From NCBI RefSeq assembly GCF_028553725.1, contig NZ_CP067124.1, positions 692,001 through 756,000 of the forward strand: 64,000 nucleotides of DNA, read 5' to 3'. Position 1 is the stretch's first letter; each line of letters begins with the position of its first letter. A program made the position numbers and the translations under genes. This stretch comes from Paracoccus alcaliphilus. Lineage in GTDB: Bacteria > Pseudomonadota > Alphaproteobacteria > Rhodobacterales > Rhodobacteraceae. A model generated the notes under the pieces. It did not search any database and was not told the DNA's origin. It saw only the letters and a list, made by a program, of their open reading frames with translations. Shown here piece by piece: positions 8,456-18,141 of the stretch.

Positions 8456-11400
8456 CTATGAAGCCGGGGCCGTCTGGTCAAGGGCGGCCATGACGCGATC
8501 CAGTAGCGGATCGGGCAGCTCCATCAGGCTGCGCGTCGCGGTCCACAGGATCGACAGGTGCAGCGGCCGGTCGGGCCAGATCCCGCGCAGCGCCGCGCGA
8601 TAGGCGGCCATCTGCCGCAACAGCCCCTCGGGCACCTGTCCGGACTGGTCGGGCACCTGCATGTTGGTCTTGTAGTCGATGGCGTGGATGCCGCTGTCCG
8701 AGACCACCAGCCGGTCGATCATCCCATGCAGGATGCCGATGCCGGGCAGGGGCGCGGTCAGCGCCACTTCGCGCAGCACCTGCGCATCGGCGGGCGGAGA
8801 CATTACCGCCGTCAGCTCGGGGGCCTCGATCACCTCGCGCGCCTCGGCCAGCAGATCGTCCAGTTCCTGCGCGTCGGGCAACCCGCCTTCGCCCCCGGCA
8901 AGGATGGCGCGGGCGGTTGCGGGCCAGTCACCGGCGGGCGTGCCGGGCAGATGTTCCAGCAGCAGATGCAGCCGCGTGCCGCGCAGCATGGCGGCGGCGG
9001 GATCGGCCTCGACCCCTTCGGGCAGTGCGGCGGCCAGCGCCTTGGCCCCGCCAAGCGCGGTCGCGGCGATGACCCGGGTGGTCGCCGGGGCAGGGGGTGC
9101 GGGCTGGCGGGTCCAGCCGGGCAGGGTCACGTCGGTTGTCAGGGCCACCTCGGCGGACACCTCGTCCTGCGGCCAGTCACCAAAGCTCAGCCGCGTGGCC
9201 TGCCCGATGCCGGGAATTTCGATGGCCGCGCGGGTCAGATCCGCCCGTGCGGCACCATCGGCGATCATGCCGTGCCAGCTGTCCAGAGGCTGATCGCCCG
9301 CATCCCCCGCCGCCGCCGCGATCAACCAGCTTTCGGCCCGGGTCAGCGCCACATAGAGCAGCCGCCGCCGTTCCTCGACCTGCCGGGCGTCTTGATCGGC
9401 CACGGCCTCGGCCACCGGATCGGGACGGTTGCCGGATGCCCCGCGCCAGACCGGGCGGTCATTCAGCCGCACCGTGCGGGCGCGGTTGTCGGGGCGGCGC
9501 TTCTGGGTTTCGGGCAGGATCACCACCGGGCTTTCCAGCCCCTTCGATCCGTGAACCGTCATCACCCGGATCAGCCCGCCCGCGCCGCCGGGCAATTGCC
9601 GTTTCACCTCGACATCATCGGTGGACAGCCAGACCAGAAAACCGGTCAGCGAGGGCGTCTCGATGGTCTCGAAGGCCAGCGCCTGCGACAGCAGTTCGTC
9701 AATGCCGTCCTCGGCCTCGGGGCCCAGCCGCGCCAGCAGCGCCTGCCGTCCGCCATGCCGCGTCAGCAGCCGCGAAATCACGTCATAGGGCCGCATGAAA
9801 TCGGCCTGACCCGCCAGATCGTTCAGCACCTCGCGCGCAATTCCGTGATCCGAGGCGCGCAATTGCTGCCACAGCGTCCGCCGCCCGCGCCCCTGCGCCA
9901 GCCGGAACAGATCGTCCTCGGTCAGCCCGAACAGGGGCGAACGCAGCGCGGCGGCCAGCGACAGGTCGTCCTCGGGCGTGGCCAGCACCGACAGCGTCGC
10001 CAGAATGTCGCGCACGGCCAGTTCCGCTGCCAGTTTCAGCCGGTCGGCCCCGGCCACCGGCAGCCCGGCCAGCTTGCAGGCGCGGATCAACTCCTCGAAC
10101 AAGGCGCCGCGCCGCTGCACCAGGATCAGCACATCGCCGGCCGAGATCGCCCGCACCCGCCCCGATTTGGCGTCGAGGAAGGGCGTGCCGATCAGCCCCT
10201 TGATCTGTCCCGCCACCGCCTCGGCCAGCAGTTTCGAGGCGGCATTTTCCGCCGGGGCATCGACCGGGCGGGTCCAGTCGCCGGGCTCGGGCCGGTCGGG
10301 TTCGGACAGCACCGGCCAGATATCGACGCGACCGGGCAGGTCGCCGCGAAAGGCGATATGGTGTGGCGGATCGCCCAGACCCTGCGCAGCATCGCCCTGA
10401 AACACCGCATCGACCAGCCGCAGGATCGCGGGCGAGGATCGGAAACTGTGCGCCAGCCCGCGATTCTGCATCGGGCGCTTTACGGCCTCGAAATCGCGGC
10501 GGAAACTGTCGCGCATATCCTCGAACACGGCGATATCGGCGCCCTGGAAGGAATAGATCGACTGTTTCGGATCGCCCACCACGAACAGCGTCCGGGGCCG
10601 GTCACTGGCGCCACTGGTGAATTCGTCGGTCAGTCGGCGGATGACGCGCCATTGTTCGGGGCTGGTATCCTGCGCCTCATCGACAAGGATATGGTCGATA
10701 CCGCCATCCAGACGGAACAGCACCCATTGCGCCATGCTGGATTCCTCCAGCAACGCGGCGCTGCGCAGGATCAGGTCGTCGAAATCCAGCCAGCCATGCG
10801 CGGCCTTGCGGCTGGTCAGCCGGGCGCAGAAGGCATGTGCGAAGCGGTGCAGCGCCAGCGTCGCCTGCACGGCCTCCAGCGCAAGGGCATGGGGGCGGGC
10901 CTCCTGGACCCGCGCCATCAGATCCTCAAGCTCGGCCATGAAGGGGGCGGCGGCGCCGGTTCGCAGATCCTTGGTCGGCAGGCTGCCGATCTTGGCGGCA
11001 AAGGGCTCTTTCGCGCCCGCCCCGGTCAGCAGCACCCCCGCCAGCAACCACAGATCATCCATGCCGGGATCGCGCCAGTTGCCCTGCCGCAAGCGGTCGG
11101 CCAGCTTCAGATCGGTGCTTTTGCCAGTCGCCAGCACCGGGATCAGCGCATCGAACAGATCGGATTCGTCGCCGGTAAAGACCTGCGCCAGCAGCCGGTC
11201 GCGATCCATCCCCGCAGGCAGTCCCAGCGCCGCCGAAATCGCCGCCGGATCGGGAGGGGCGGCGAAATCGGCGGGCTTCAGCGCGGCCAGAAACCCGTCC
11301 AGATTGTCGCCCGAATGCAGCGCGACCAGATCGCCCATGACCGGGTGGCCCTCATCCGCCATTTCCTCGACGATTTCGGCGCGAAGCGCGCGGGCGCTGC

Positions 11401-11833
11401 GGTCGTCCAGTTCCGCAAATCCCATCGGCACCCCGGCCTCCAGCGGGAAACGCCGCAGCAGCGCCGCGCAGAAGCTGTGGATGGTCTGCACCTTCAACCC
11501 GCCCGGAGCCTCGATGGCGCGGGCGAACAGCCGCCGGGCCTCGGCCAGATCGGGGGTGCCGGTCTCGCCCAGATCGGCCAGCGCGCGGCGCAGGTCCGGT
11601 TCGGGCAGCATCGCCCATTCGCCCAGCCGTTTCAGCAGGCGGTTCTGCATCTCGGTCGCGGCGGCCTTGGTATAGGTCAGGCACAGGATGCGTTCGGGCG
11701 CGCAACCGGCCAGCAGCAGCCGCGCCACCCGATCGGTCAGCACCCGCGTCTTGCCCGAGCCGGCATTGGCCGTCAGCCATGTGGATCGCGCGGGGTCCGC
11801 CGCCGCGATCTGGTTCAGCGTCGCCTCATCCAT
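8456..11833 (-). CDS. addA: double-strand break repair helicase-nuclease AddA
   Basis: UvrD-like helicase/nuclease subunit of AddAB, which processes double-strand ends for RecA loading. The 1125-residue length fits the family. Walker A ANAGSGKT is at 22-29; LVDEAQDTSPEQW is motif II; VMTVHGSKGLESPVVIL is motif V; a C-terminal PD-(D/E)xK nuclease contains AIDYKTN. I chose the ATG at 11833 (MDEATLNQIAAADPARS), which overlaps the addB stop by 8 bases and begins at the family's usual N-terminus; in-frame ATGs at 11863 and 11914 would lie inside addB. Confidence 0.95.
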   Translation of the reverse strand: MDEATLNQIAAADPARSTWLTANAGSGKTRVLTDRVARLLLAGCAPERILCLTYTKAAATEMQNRLLKRLGEWAMLPEPDLRRALADLGETGTPDLAEARRLFARAIEAPGGLKVQTIHSFCAALLRRFPLEAGVPMGFAELDDRSARALRAEIVEEMADEGHPVMGDLVALHSGDNLDGFLAALKPADFAAPPDPAAISAALGLPAGMDRDRLLAQVFTGDESDLFDALIPVLATGKSTDLKLADRLRQGNWRDPGMDDLWLLAGVLLTGAGAKEPFAAKIGSLPTKDLRTGAAAPFMAELEDLMARVQEARPHALALEAVQATLALHRFAHAFCARLTSRKAAHGWLDFDDLILRSAALLEESSMAQWVLFRLDGGIDHILVDEAQDTSPEQWRVIRRLTDEFTSGASDRPRTLFVVGDPKQSIYSFQGADIAVFEDMRDSFRRDFEAVKRPMQNRGLAHSFRSSPAILRLVDAVFQGDAAQGLGDPPHHIAFRGDLPGRVDIWPVLSEPDRPEPGDWTRPVDAPAENAASKLLAEAVAGQIKGLIGTPFLDAKSGRVRAISAGDVLILVQRRGALFEELIRACKLAGLPVAGADRLKLAAELAVRDILATLSVLATPEDDLSLAAALRSPLFGLTEDDLFRLAQGRGRRTLWQQLRASDHGIAREVLNDLAGQADFMRPYDVISRLLTRHGGRQALLARLGPEAEDGIDELLSQALAFETIETPSLTGFLVWLSTDDVEVKRQLPGGAGGLIRVMTVHGSKGLESPVVILPETQKRRPDNRARTVRLNDRPVWRGASGNRPDPVAEAVADQDARQVEERRRLLYVALTRAESWLIAAAAGDAGDQPLDSWHGMIADGAARADLTRAAIEIPGIGQATRLSFGDWPQDEVSAEVALTTDVTLPGWTRQPAPPAPATTRVIAATALGGAKALAAALPEGVEADPAAAMLRGTRLHLLLEHLPGTPAGDWPATARAILAGGEGGLPDAQELDDLLAEAREVIEAPELTAVMSPPADAQVLREVALTAPLPGIGILHGMIDRLVVSDSGIHAIDYKTNMQVPDQSGQVPEGLLRQMAAYRAALRGIWPDRPLHLSILWTATRSLMELPDPLLDRVMAALDQTAPAS

Positions 11834-14768
11834 GATCGCCGACCTTTTCCGGGTGGGTTTCATCGGCCAGCGACCATTCGCCAAGGCGCGACAGATGCCC
11901 GTAATCGCTGTCATATTGCATCAGTTCCGGCGCGCGCATGGCGGTAAAGCCGACCTCGCCGCTGACATAAAGCCGGATCATCCGCACAAATCCGTCCCAG
12001 TTTTCCTTTTCCAGCTGCGCGTCGAAACTGCGCTGATGCGTCCGCCCGTCGCCGCCCAGCTGGATATAGCGGATCGCCGCCACATCGACCTGTCCCAGCG
12101 CGCCAAAGCCGCCACGGCTGGCCATCGCGGCCTCCAGCACCAGTTGCTTGTCGAAATGCGCGATCTGGGCATCGGTGGGCGGCTTGCCGGATTTATAGTC
12201 ATAGATCACCGCCCGCCCGTCATGCAAAAGGTCGATCCGGTCGGGCTTGGCGGTCAGGCGGACATCCATGCCCGGCAAGGCCTGTCTGCCGCGTTCCTCG
12301 ACCACCTGCGGGCGGCCCTCGGCCAGTCGGGCCAGTTCGTCGCTGACGATCTGGTCGGCGATGCGCTCGATCCGGGCCTGCCAGAAGACGCGAGCCGAGG
12401 GCCAGGGAACATCCTCGGCCAGCACCCCGGCGGTGATCGCCAGCAGCCGGTCGCGCAGCACTGCGGGCGGGGTGTCGGCATCGGGGCGGGTGCGCAGCAA
12501 CCGCTCGACAATGCTGTGCAGCGTGACGCCGCGCAGCGCCGCATCGGGTTCGGGCCGCAGCGAGGGCAGGGGTCGCAGCCCCAGCACCCGCTTGGCATAG
12601 ACGGCATAGGGATCGCGGATCAGCAGCGCCACATCGGTCACCGGCAATTCCGTCAGCGGCGGCGCGGGCGGAATGGGCGAGGGGCGGCGCGCGGGGGCCA
12701 CGGGCACCGTCGGCCGGGCCAGCGCCGCCGCCATGTCCAGCCAGTGGCGGCCACGGTTACGCATATCCGCCAATGCCTGCGGCCCGCCCTGATCGGGCAG
12801 CCCGGCCATCAGGTTGGTCAGCCGGTTCAGCCAGCGCGAGGGGATCGTCTCGGCCTCGGCATTGCGGCGGGCGCGGGTCAGCACGACGCGGCGGGCGCTG
12901 ATGCCCTGCTGAAAGTCATGCGCGGCCAGCCCGATCACCCGTTCCGGCAGGGTCAGCCCCGCCGCCAGCCGCATCTGCCGCGACAGCCACGGATCGGGGG
13001 ACAGCGCCTGCGGCCAGCCGCCTTCGTTCAGGCCGGACAGGATGACATGGCCGTGGCAGAAGATCCGCGCCTCTCGTGGACCGCGGATGCGCAGCAGGGG
13101 ATGGGCATCGGCATCGCCGCGCAGGGCCTGCTGGCCCAGTTCGTCCAGCAGCAGCGCGGAAAAATCGCCGGGGTCCATATCGGGGCCTTCGGAGGCATGG
13201 GCGGCCAGATGGTCCATCACCGCGCGGGCCATGCGGCCGGGCTTTTCCTTCCACAGCTCGGACGCCTCGGGGTCGCCCGAAGGGCCTGCGGCCAGCGCCT
13301 CGGCCAGGGCGCGCAGATCGGCCAGCCGGTCGGGCAGGGGGCGCGGCGCGTGATCGGCGGCGAAACCGGCGATCCGGTCCAGCAACGCGGCCACCCAATC
13401 CGCCCAGACCTTGCGTTCGGCACCGGCGCGGCTGCCCCAGTCGCGCAGCGCCGCGCCATCGGGAAAGGCCGGGCCATTCCGGCGCAGACGCAATTCCAGT
13501 TCGCGCGACTGAAGCCGCGCATTGTTGCGGGCTTCGGTGCCGGCGCCGGTCGCGGTCAGCGGATGTTTCAGCAGGATCAGCAGCTTGTCGATGGTCAGGG
13601 GCTGGCCGAACAGCCCGGCGACATGGCGCAGGAACAACCCCGGAGCGGTCAGCGGCAAGGGCCTGCCCGCGCTGTCGTCGGGGCGGATATGCCAGCGGTC
13701 CAGCGCCGCAACCACGCGGCGGATCAGGGCGCTGTCGGCAGCGATCAGGGTGATTTCCTCGTCGCGTTCGGCGGCGCCGCGCATGACCAGCGCGATCGCC
13801 TCGGCCTCTTGCCCCGGCTGGTCGGCCTCGATCAGGGTCAGGCCGTCGGTCGCGCCGCGCAGATCGGACAGCAGCGGCCCCTCGGCGATCCACTGATCGG
13901 TGACCGGCGCCGGGCGCAGCGCCAGCGACACCAGCGCATTGCGCGCGACCGAGCCTGGCTGCGCCGCCGTCCAGGGCTGGGGATAGCCCGCCGCACGGAT
14001 CAGCGGCGCGAAACGAGCCTGCGGGTGATCCTCGGCGCGGGCGTCCAGACCGTCCCAGATCGCCTGCGGCTGGTCCCAGTCGAAACCGGGCAGCACCACG
14101 GCGCCATTGGGCAGGCTGGCCACCGCCTGCATGAACATCCGCGTCGCCCCGTGCGAACCGGTCGAGCCCGCGACGATCACCGGATCGGCGGGCAGGTTCA
14201 CGCCCTGCGCCCAATCGGCCACCAGCCGTTCGGCCAGTGCCCGCTGGCGCGCGGCGCGGTCCAGCATCGGGCCGGACAGGTGGAAATCGGCGGCGATGCG
14301 CAGGAAGGCCAGCGCGTTCTGCCAGTGACGGGCGTGATCGCCGGTGTCGATGCGTTCCAGCGCGGTGGCGTCCAGCCCCTCGGTCTGCATCTCGGTCATC
14401 AGATCGGCCAGCGAATGGGCCAGCGCCGGAACCGAGTGCCCCGCCGCCAGATCGGGCCGCGCCTGCAACAGCCGGTCGATCAGCCGCGCCAGTTGCAGCC
14501 TGCGCACCAGCGGCGCGGCCAGAGGGCCGCTGTCATGGGCCGGGCCGGGATCGGTCACGATACGCATGCGCGGCATCAGCATCGGTCCCGCTGCATCGAA
14601 GGCCGCCTGCATCGCGGTCAGGGTGCGGCTGGCATTGGCATAAATGGTGACGCGGGCCATCGCCTCGGGCGGCTGGTTGCGCATCCGCTCCAACAGGCCC
14701 GCGACGAATTCATGGGCGAAATCGACGCCGGGCGGCAGGGCGAAAAGGCCGGGTTGCCAGTCAGACAT
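11826..14768 (-). CDS. addB: double-strand break repair protein AddB
   Basis: Second subunit of AddAB, 980 residues. It has a helicase-like fold with weak motifs in the alphaproteobacterial form, and a C-terminal nuclease domain with VIYDYKSGKPP. The ATG at 14768 (MSDWQPGLFALPPGVDFAHEF) gives the usual N-terminus and overlaps the preceding nucleotidyltransferase gene by 8 bases. addB-addA order with overlapping ends indicates translational coupling. Confidence 0.94.
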   Translation of the reverse strand: MSDWQPGLFALPPGVDFAHEFVAGLLERMRNQPPEAMARVTIYANASRTLTAMQAAFDAAGPMLMPRMRIVTDPGPAHDSGPLAAPLVRRLQLARLIDRLLQARPDLAAGHSVPALAHSLADLMTEMQTEGLDATALERIDTGDHARHWQNALAFLRIAADFHLSGPMLDRAARQRALAERLVADWAQGVNLPADPVIVAGSTGSHGATRMFMQAVASLPNGAVVLPGFDWDQPQAIWDGLDARAEDHPQARFAPLIRAAGYPQPWTAAQPGSVARNALVSLALRPAPVTDQWIAEGPLLSDLRGATDGLTLIEADQPGQEAEAIALVMRGAAERDEEITLIAADSALIRRVVAALDRWHIRPDDSAGRPLPLTAPGLFLRHVAGLFGQPLTIDKLLILLKHPLTATGAGTEARNNARLQSRELELRLRRNGPAFPDGAALRDWGSRAGAERKVWADWVAALLDRIAGFAADHAPRPLPDRLADLRALAEALAAGPSGDPEASELWKEKPGRMARAVMDHLAAHASEGPDMDPGDFSALLLDELGQQALRGDADAHPLLRIRGPREARIFCHGHVILSGLNEGGWPQALSPDPWLSRQMRLAAGLTLPERVIGLAAHDFQQGISARRVVLTRARRNAEAETIPSRWLNRLTNLMAGLPDQGGPQALADMRNRGRHWLDMAAALARPTVPVAPARRPSPIPPAPPLTELPVTDVALLIRDPYAVYAKRVLGLRPLPSLRPEPDAALRGVTLHSIVERLLRTRPDADTPPAVLRDRLLAITAGVLAEDVPWPSARVFWQARIERIADQIVSDELARLAEGRPQVVEERGRQALPGMDVRLTAKPDRIDLLHDGRAVIYDYKSGKPPTDAQIAHFDKQLVLEAAMASRGGFGALGQVDVAAIRYIQLGGDGRTHQRSFDAQLEKENWDGFVRMIRLYVSGEVGFTAMRAPELMQYDSDYGHLSRLGEWSLADETHPEKVGDHG

Positions 14769-15456
14769 GGGTTTGGGGTGCTTGGGTGTGGGTTTCGGCC
14801 AGCATGGCCTCGGCCTCGGCAATGGCTTCGGGGCGGCCGACATCGCACCAGCCGCCTGCATGGACCATGCCGAAGGCGCGGCCCCGCGCGATCAGCAGGT
14901 CCCACAACAGATTCAGCGAAAACACCTGATCGGGGATATCGGCCAGCAGGTCGGATCGGATGATCTGCGCCCCGGCATAGACGAAATCGCCCAGCCGCGC
15001 GATCCTGCCCTGCGCGTCTATCGCGAAATCGCCGCCGCCCAGCCGCGCCCGCGCCTGCGCCAGCGGCACCAGCGCCAGCAGCGCGTCCATGTCGTCCCGC
15101 CATGCCTGCGCCAGCGTGGCCAGAGGGTTCGGCCCGGTCCAGACCACATCCGGGTTCAGCGTCGCCACCGGACCCGCCCCCAGCAGCGGCAGCGCCTTGC
15201 GCAAGCCGCCGCCGGTGTCCAGCAGTTCGGGCTCATGGCTGATCGCCACATCGGTTCCTGCCAGATGATCGGCGATCTGCCCGCCCAGATAATGCGTATT
15301 GACCACGATCCGGTCCGCGCCCGCCTGCCGCCCCATCTCCAGCGCCCGGTCCAGCAGGCTGCGGCCCGCCACCTTTATCAGCGGCTTGGGGCGGGTATCG
15401 GTCAGCGGTGCCATGCGCGTGCCAAGACCCGCGGCAAAGATCATCAGGGGCGGCAT
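14761..15456 (-). CDS. murU: nucleotidyltransferase, MurU-like (N-acetylmuramate-1-phosphate uridylyltransferase)
   Basis: 231-residue sugar nucleotidyltransferase. The signature FAAGLGTRMAPLTDTRPKPL (6-25) binds the nucleoside triphosphate, and NPDVVWTG carries a metal-binding aspartate. It directly follows and overlaps by 13 bases a gene whose second half is an AmgK-type sugar kinase; AmgK and MurU act in sequence in the peptidoglycan recycling route that bypasses de novo UDP-MurNAc synthesis (known from Pseudomonas). The symbol therefore rests on context as well as sequence. Generic sugar-1-phosphate nucleotidyltransferase is the fallback. Confidence 0.8.
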   Translation of the reverse strand: MPPLMIFAAGLGTRMAPLTDTRPKPLIKVAGRSLLDRALEMGRQAGADRIVVNTHYLGGQIADHLAGTDVAISHEPELLDTGGGLRKALPLLGAGPVATLNPDVVWTGPNPLATLAQAWRDDMDALLALVPLAQARARLGGGDFAIDAQGRIARLGDFVYAGAQIIRSDLLADIPDQVFSLNLLWDLLIARGRAFGMVHAGGWCDVGRPEAIAEAEAMLAETHTQAPQTHV

Positions 15457-16865
15457 TGACGGCGGATCCTTTCGATGATGGCGGCGTCCGGTGCGGGCAG
15501 ATCGTTCACCACCCGCGCCAGCGGTGCAAGCGCGCGATGGGTAAGATTGCGCGCGATATATCCCCAGACACGCGGCATGAAATCCAGATAGCGCGGCTTG
15601 CCGTCGCGTATGCACAACCGGGTAAAGATGCCGATGATCCGCAGGTTCCGTTGCGCCCCCATCAGCGCATAGGCGGCGCGGAGGCGGTCCGCGTCCATCC
15701 CGGTGGCGGTCAGATAGCGGGCGATGCAGGCGGCCTCGATCTCGGGCGGGACCTCCCGGCGGGCGTCCTGCAAGGCGGATACCAGATCATAGGCTGGATG
15801 GCAGGCCACCGCGTCCTGATAGTCGATCAATCCCATCGGATCATCCCCGCGCCAGATCAGGTTCTCGGCATGAAAATCGCGCAGGGCCAGCACCGGGGCG
15901 GCATCAGCGGCCAGTTCCGCATGAAGCCGCGCGATCAGTGGCGCGATGGCGGCGGCGGGGCCGGGGTCCGCGCCTGCGGCCTGCGGATACCACTGCGCGA
16001 ACAGCGCCACCTGATCGGCCATGACCGGCCCGTCCAGAGCCGCCACGAAATCCGGCACCGGCTGGCGGTGCAGATCGACCAGCAGATCGGTGATGCGGGC
16101 ATAGATGGCAGGGGCCTGCGAGGGCTCGCGCTCCAGCACCCGGGCGACCAGATCGTCGCCCAGATCCTGCACCAGCAACAGTCCGGCATCGGCATCCTGC
16201 GCCAGAATGGCGGGCGCGCCAAAGCCGTGATCGCGCAGCCAGCGGGTCACGGCAAGGAAGGGCGCGGTGCCATCACCCCGGTCGTCCATCAGCACAGCAT
16301 GACCCTGCGGACCGTCCAGCCGGAAATAGCGCCGGGCCGAGGCATCCCCCGCCAGCGGCAGCACCCTTGCCGCGCCCCAACCTGCCTGCGCCACGAATGC
16401 CGCCCGCTTGGCCGCGCGGGGCTGATCGGCGTCGCCTGCCAGCGTGATCCGGCGCAGCGCCGGATCGGGCAGGGGCGACAGCGCGATGGTCAGCGCGCCG
16501 TCCGGCACCGCCTCCAGCCGGTCGGGCCATTCGATCAGGCAGATGGCGTCCTCCATCGCGTCGTCCAGCCCCAGCTCGTCCAGCTCGGACGGATCGGACA
16601 GACGATAGAGGTCGGCATGCCAGATCTCGGTCCCCATCGGATCGTCATAGGTCTGAACCAGCGTGAAGGTGGGGCTGGGCACGTCCTCGGCCCCATCACC
16701 CTGCCGGGCGCGGATGAAGGCGCGGGCGAAATGGGTCTTGCCGGCACCGACCGGGCCGTCCAGCAGAATCACCTGACCGGGCCGCAGCGTCGCGGCCAGC
16801 ATCCGTGCCAGCGCGGCGGTCAGGTCTTCGTCAGCGGTCAATGTGGTGGTCGGGGTCACGGTCAT
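15444..16865 (-). CDS. tsaE: TsaE-AmgK fusion: tRNA t6A ATPase plus sugar kinase/phosphotransferase
   Basis: 473 residues with two domains. Residues 1 to about 140 are TsaE, the ATPase needed for N6-threonylcarbamoyladenosine at tRNA position 37: Walker A GPVGAGKT at 37-44, then PSPTFTLVQTY and HADLYRL. Residues about 145-473 are an aminoglycoside-phosphotransferase fold of AmgK type: LALRDFHAENLIW is the catalytic loop and MGLIDYQDA the metal-binding segment; AmgK phosphorylates MurNAc/GlcNAc at the anomeric position. The fusion is continuous, with no stop or frameshift. The next gene is MurU-like, consistent with cell-wall sugar recycling. Why a tRNA-modification ATPase is fused to it is unknown. 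Confidence 0.9.
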   Translation of the reverse strand: MTVTPTTTLTADEDLTAALARMLAATLRPGQVILLDGPVGAGKTHFARAFIRARQGDGAEDVPSPTFTLVQTYDDPMGTEIWHADLYRLSDPSELDELGLDDAMEDAICLIEWPDRLEAVPDGALTIALSPLPDPALRRITLAGDADQPRAAKRAAFVAQAGWGAARVLPLAGDASARRYFRLDGPQGHAVLMDDRGDGTAPFLAVTRWLRDHGFGAPAILAQDADAGLLLVQDLGDDLVARVLEREPSQAPAIYARITDLLVDLHRQPVPDFVAALDGPVMADQVALFAQWYPQAAGADPGPAAAIAPLIARLHAELAADAAPVLALRDFHAENLIWRGDDPMGLIDYQDAVACHPAYDLVSALQDARREVPPEIEAACIARYLTATGMDADRLRAAYALMGAQRNLRIIGIFTRLCIRDGKPRYLDFMPRVWGYIARNLTHRALAPLARVVNDLPAPDAAIIERIRRQCRP

Positions 16866-16914
16866 GCCCCGGTTCTAGCGGCGACGGCGCGGCTTGGGAA
16901 TGACCCACGGGATT

Positions 16915-16947
16915 GCCCACGCCCCAGCCCACGCCCCAGCCCACGCC
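16915..16947. repeat. 12-base tandem repeat
   Basis: Unit GCCCACGCCCCA repeated 2.75 times in the 144-base divergent gap between tsaE and the SH3-domain gene. Confidence 0.85.
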
Positions 16948-17009
16948 GACGTGTGATGCATCGCGCGGCACGGCGCGCTAATCTGCCCCCGATGAATGAC
17001 GGAGTCGAC

Positions 17010-17624
17010 ATGCGCATCCTTGCCCCGATGGTCCTTGCCGCGATCCTTGCCTTGCCCCTTGCGGTCCGCCCCGCCCATGCCACGCAGGAATATTACCTGC
17101 CGACGCTGTTCGACGTGGCCGATGTGGCGCTGGACGATGTGTTGAACATCCGCCTTCAGCCCGATGCGAATTCGCCGGTCATCGGCACCCTGCCCCCCGA
17201 CATGAAGGGCGTCGAGGTGGTCGAGGAAACCCGCGGCTGGGGCCGGGTGAACAGCGGCGAGGGCAGCGGCTGGGTCTCGATGCGCTATCTGACCTATCGC
17301 GTGGATGTGTGGGAGCCGGGCGAGTTGCCCGAACATTTCCGCTGTCTGGGCACCGAGCCGTTCTGGGGCTTCAGCGTCGATGGCGGTGAGGTCGTGCATA
17401 CCGAGCCGGATCAGACCTCGCCCGAGCCGCTGAAGGCGATTCTGGACAGCGGCGTCTTTCGCCATCCGCTGCGGACGGTCATATCCGACACGATGACGCT
17501 GGTCGCCGTGCCGCAACTGTGTTCGGACGGAATGTCGGACCGGATGTATGGGATGCAGGCGACGCTGATCCATCACGGCGATCAGCCCAGCATGCAGACC
17601 GGCTGCTGTCTGATTCAGGAGTAG
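17010..17624 (+). CDS. secreted SH3-domain protein
   Basis: 204 residues. Signal peptide (about 1-24, ending RPAHA), then a bacterial SH3-like domain (about 30-90: DVLNIRLQPDANSPVIGTLPPDMKGVEVV...GWGRVNSGEGSGWVSMRYL). The C-terminal half (FRCLGTEPFWGFSVDGGEVV and a closing CSDGMSDRMYG) resembles the COG3650-type membrane/periplasmic domain. Four cysteines in the secreted part could form disulfides. GGAG lies 6 bases before the chosen ATG; an upstream ATG at 16992 is possible. Probably a periplasmic, cell-wall-associated protein; role unknown. Confidence 0.85.
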   Translation: MRILAPMVLAAILALPLAVRPAHATQEYYLPTLFDVADVALDDVLNIRLQPDANSPVIGTLPPDMKGVEVVEETRGWGRVNSGEGSGWVSMRYLTYRVDVWEPGELPEHFRCLGTEPFWGFSVDGGEVVHTEPDQTSPEPLKAILDSGVFRHPLRTVISDTMTLVAVPQLCSDGMSDRMYGMQATLIHHGDQPSMQTGCCLIQE

Positions 17625-18141
17625 AGCTCTCTTGTCGGGCGTAAGTTTCGCCACGATACAACTGCAAGGCATCTCTTGTTCCTGATTCGTCGAAGCCCGC
17701 ATTGTGTCCGGCTTCGGGTCCGCGAATGCCGCTAATCCGCCTGTTTTCAAGGCACGGCGCCGATGGGTGGCGTGGACGCGACTGCGCGGCGGTTTTCCCA
17801 TCGCATCGCCGCTGCCCGGCCAGCGGCCAATCGTTAACCATTTGGCTTTGCTGCCGGAAGCGCAGATGCGCCTGTCCCTGCTGGCATGGGCGGTCGGACG
17901 GGGGCTGGCGATTTCCCTGTGCAGCGGCGATCCGCCCTCTGGTCGTTCTTCTTGACCTTGGGGGATGAAGGGTTGACAAAAACGCTCAAGAAAGGGATTC
18001 CCGGCGCGCTGATGAGCCAGTGCCGAGATTTTCCCTGATCTGTGGCGCAAGCCTGAATGAACACAATCTTTCCATCTGGAGGCGTATCCGGCGCTGAACG
18101 TGATCAAGATGGAACCGGCACAAACAGGAAGATGTCGCGTC
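17625..18141. other. intergenic region upstream of exbB
   Basis: About 500 bases with no supportable gene; open frames here lack ribosome-binding sites and family resemblance. A good -35-like TTGACA is at 17973-17978 but no good -10 follows at 16-18 bases. TTAACCAT (17834-17841), a motif reported for CtrA binding in related bacteria, occurs once. I see no clear Fur or Irr box, though iron control of the TonB system would be expected. Confidence 0.4.

Noticed and set aside
8558..11947. 1129-residue open frame on the plus strand opposite addA, and similar long frames opposite addB, the terC-corC region and ftsK
   Set aside because: High-GC codon bias on the true strand removes stops from the opposite strand. 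The predicted proteins are Arg/Gln/His/Gly-rich with no family features and no ribosome-binding sites, while the other strand encodes clear proteins.
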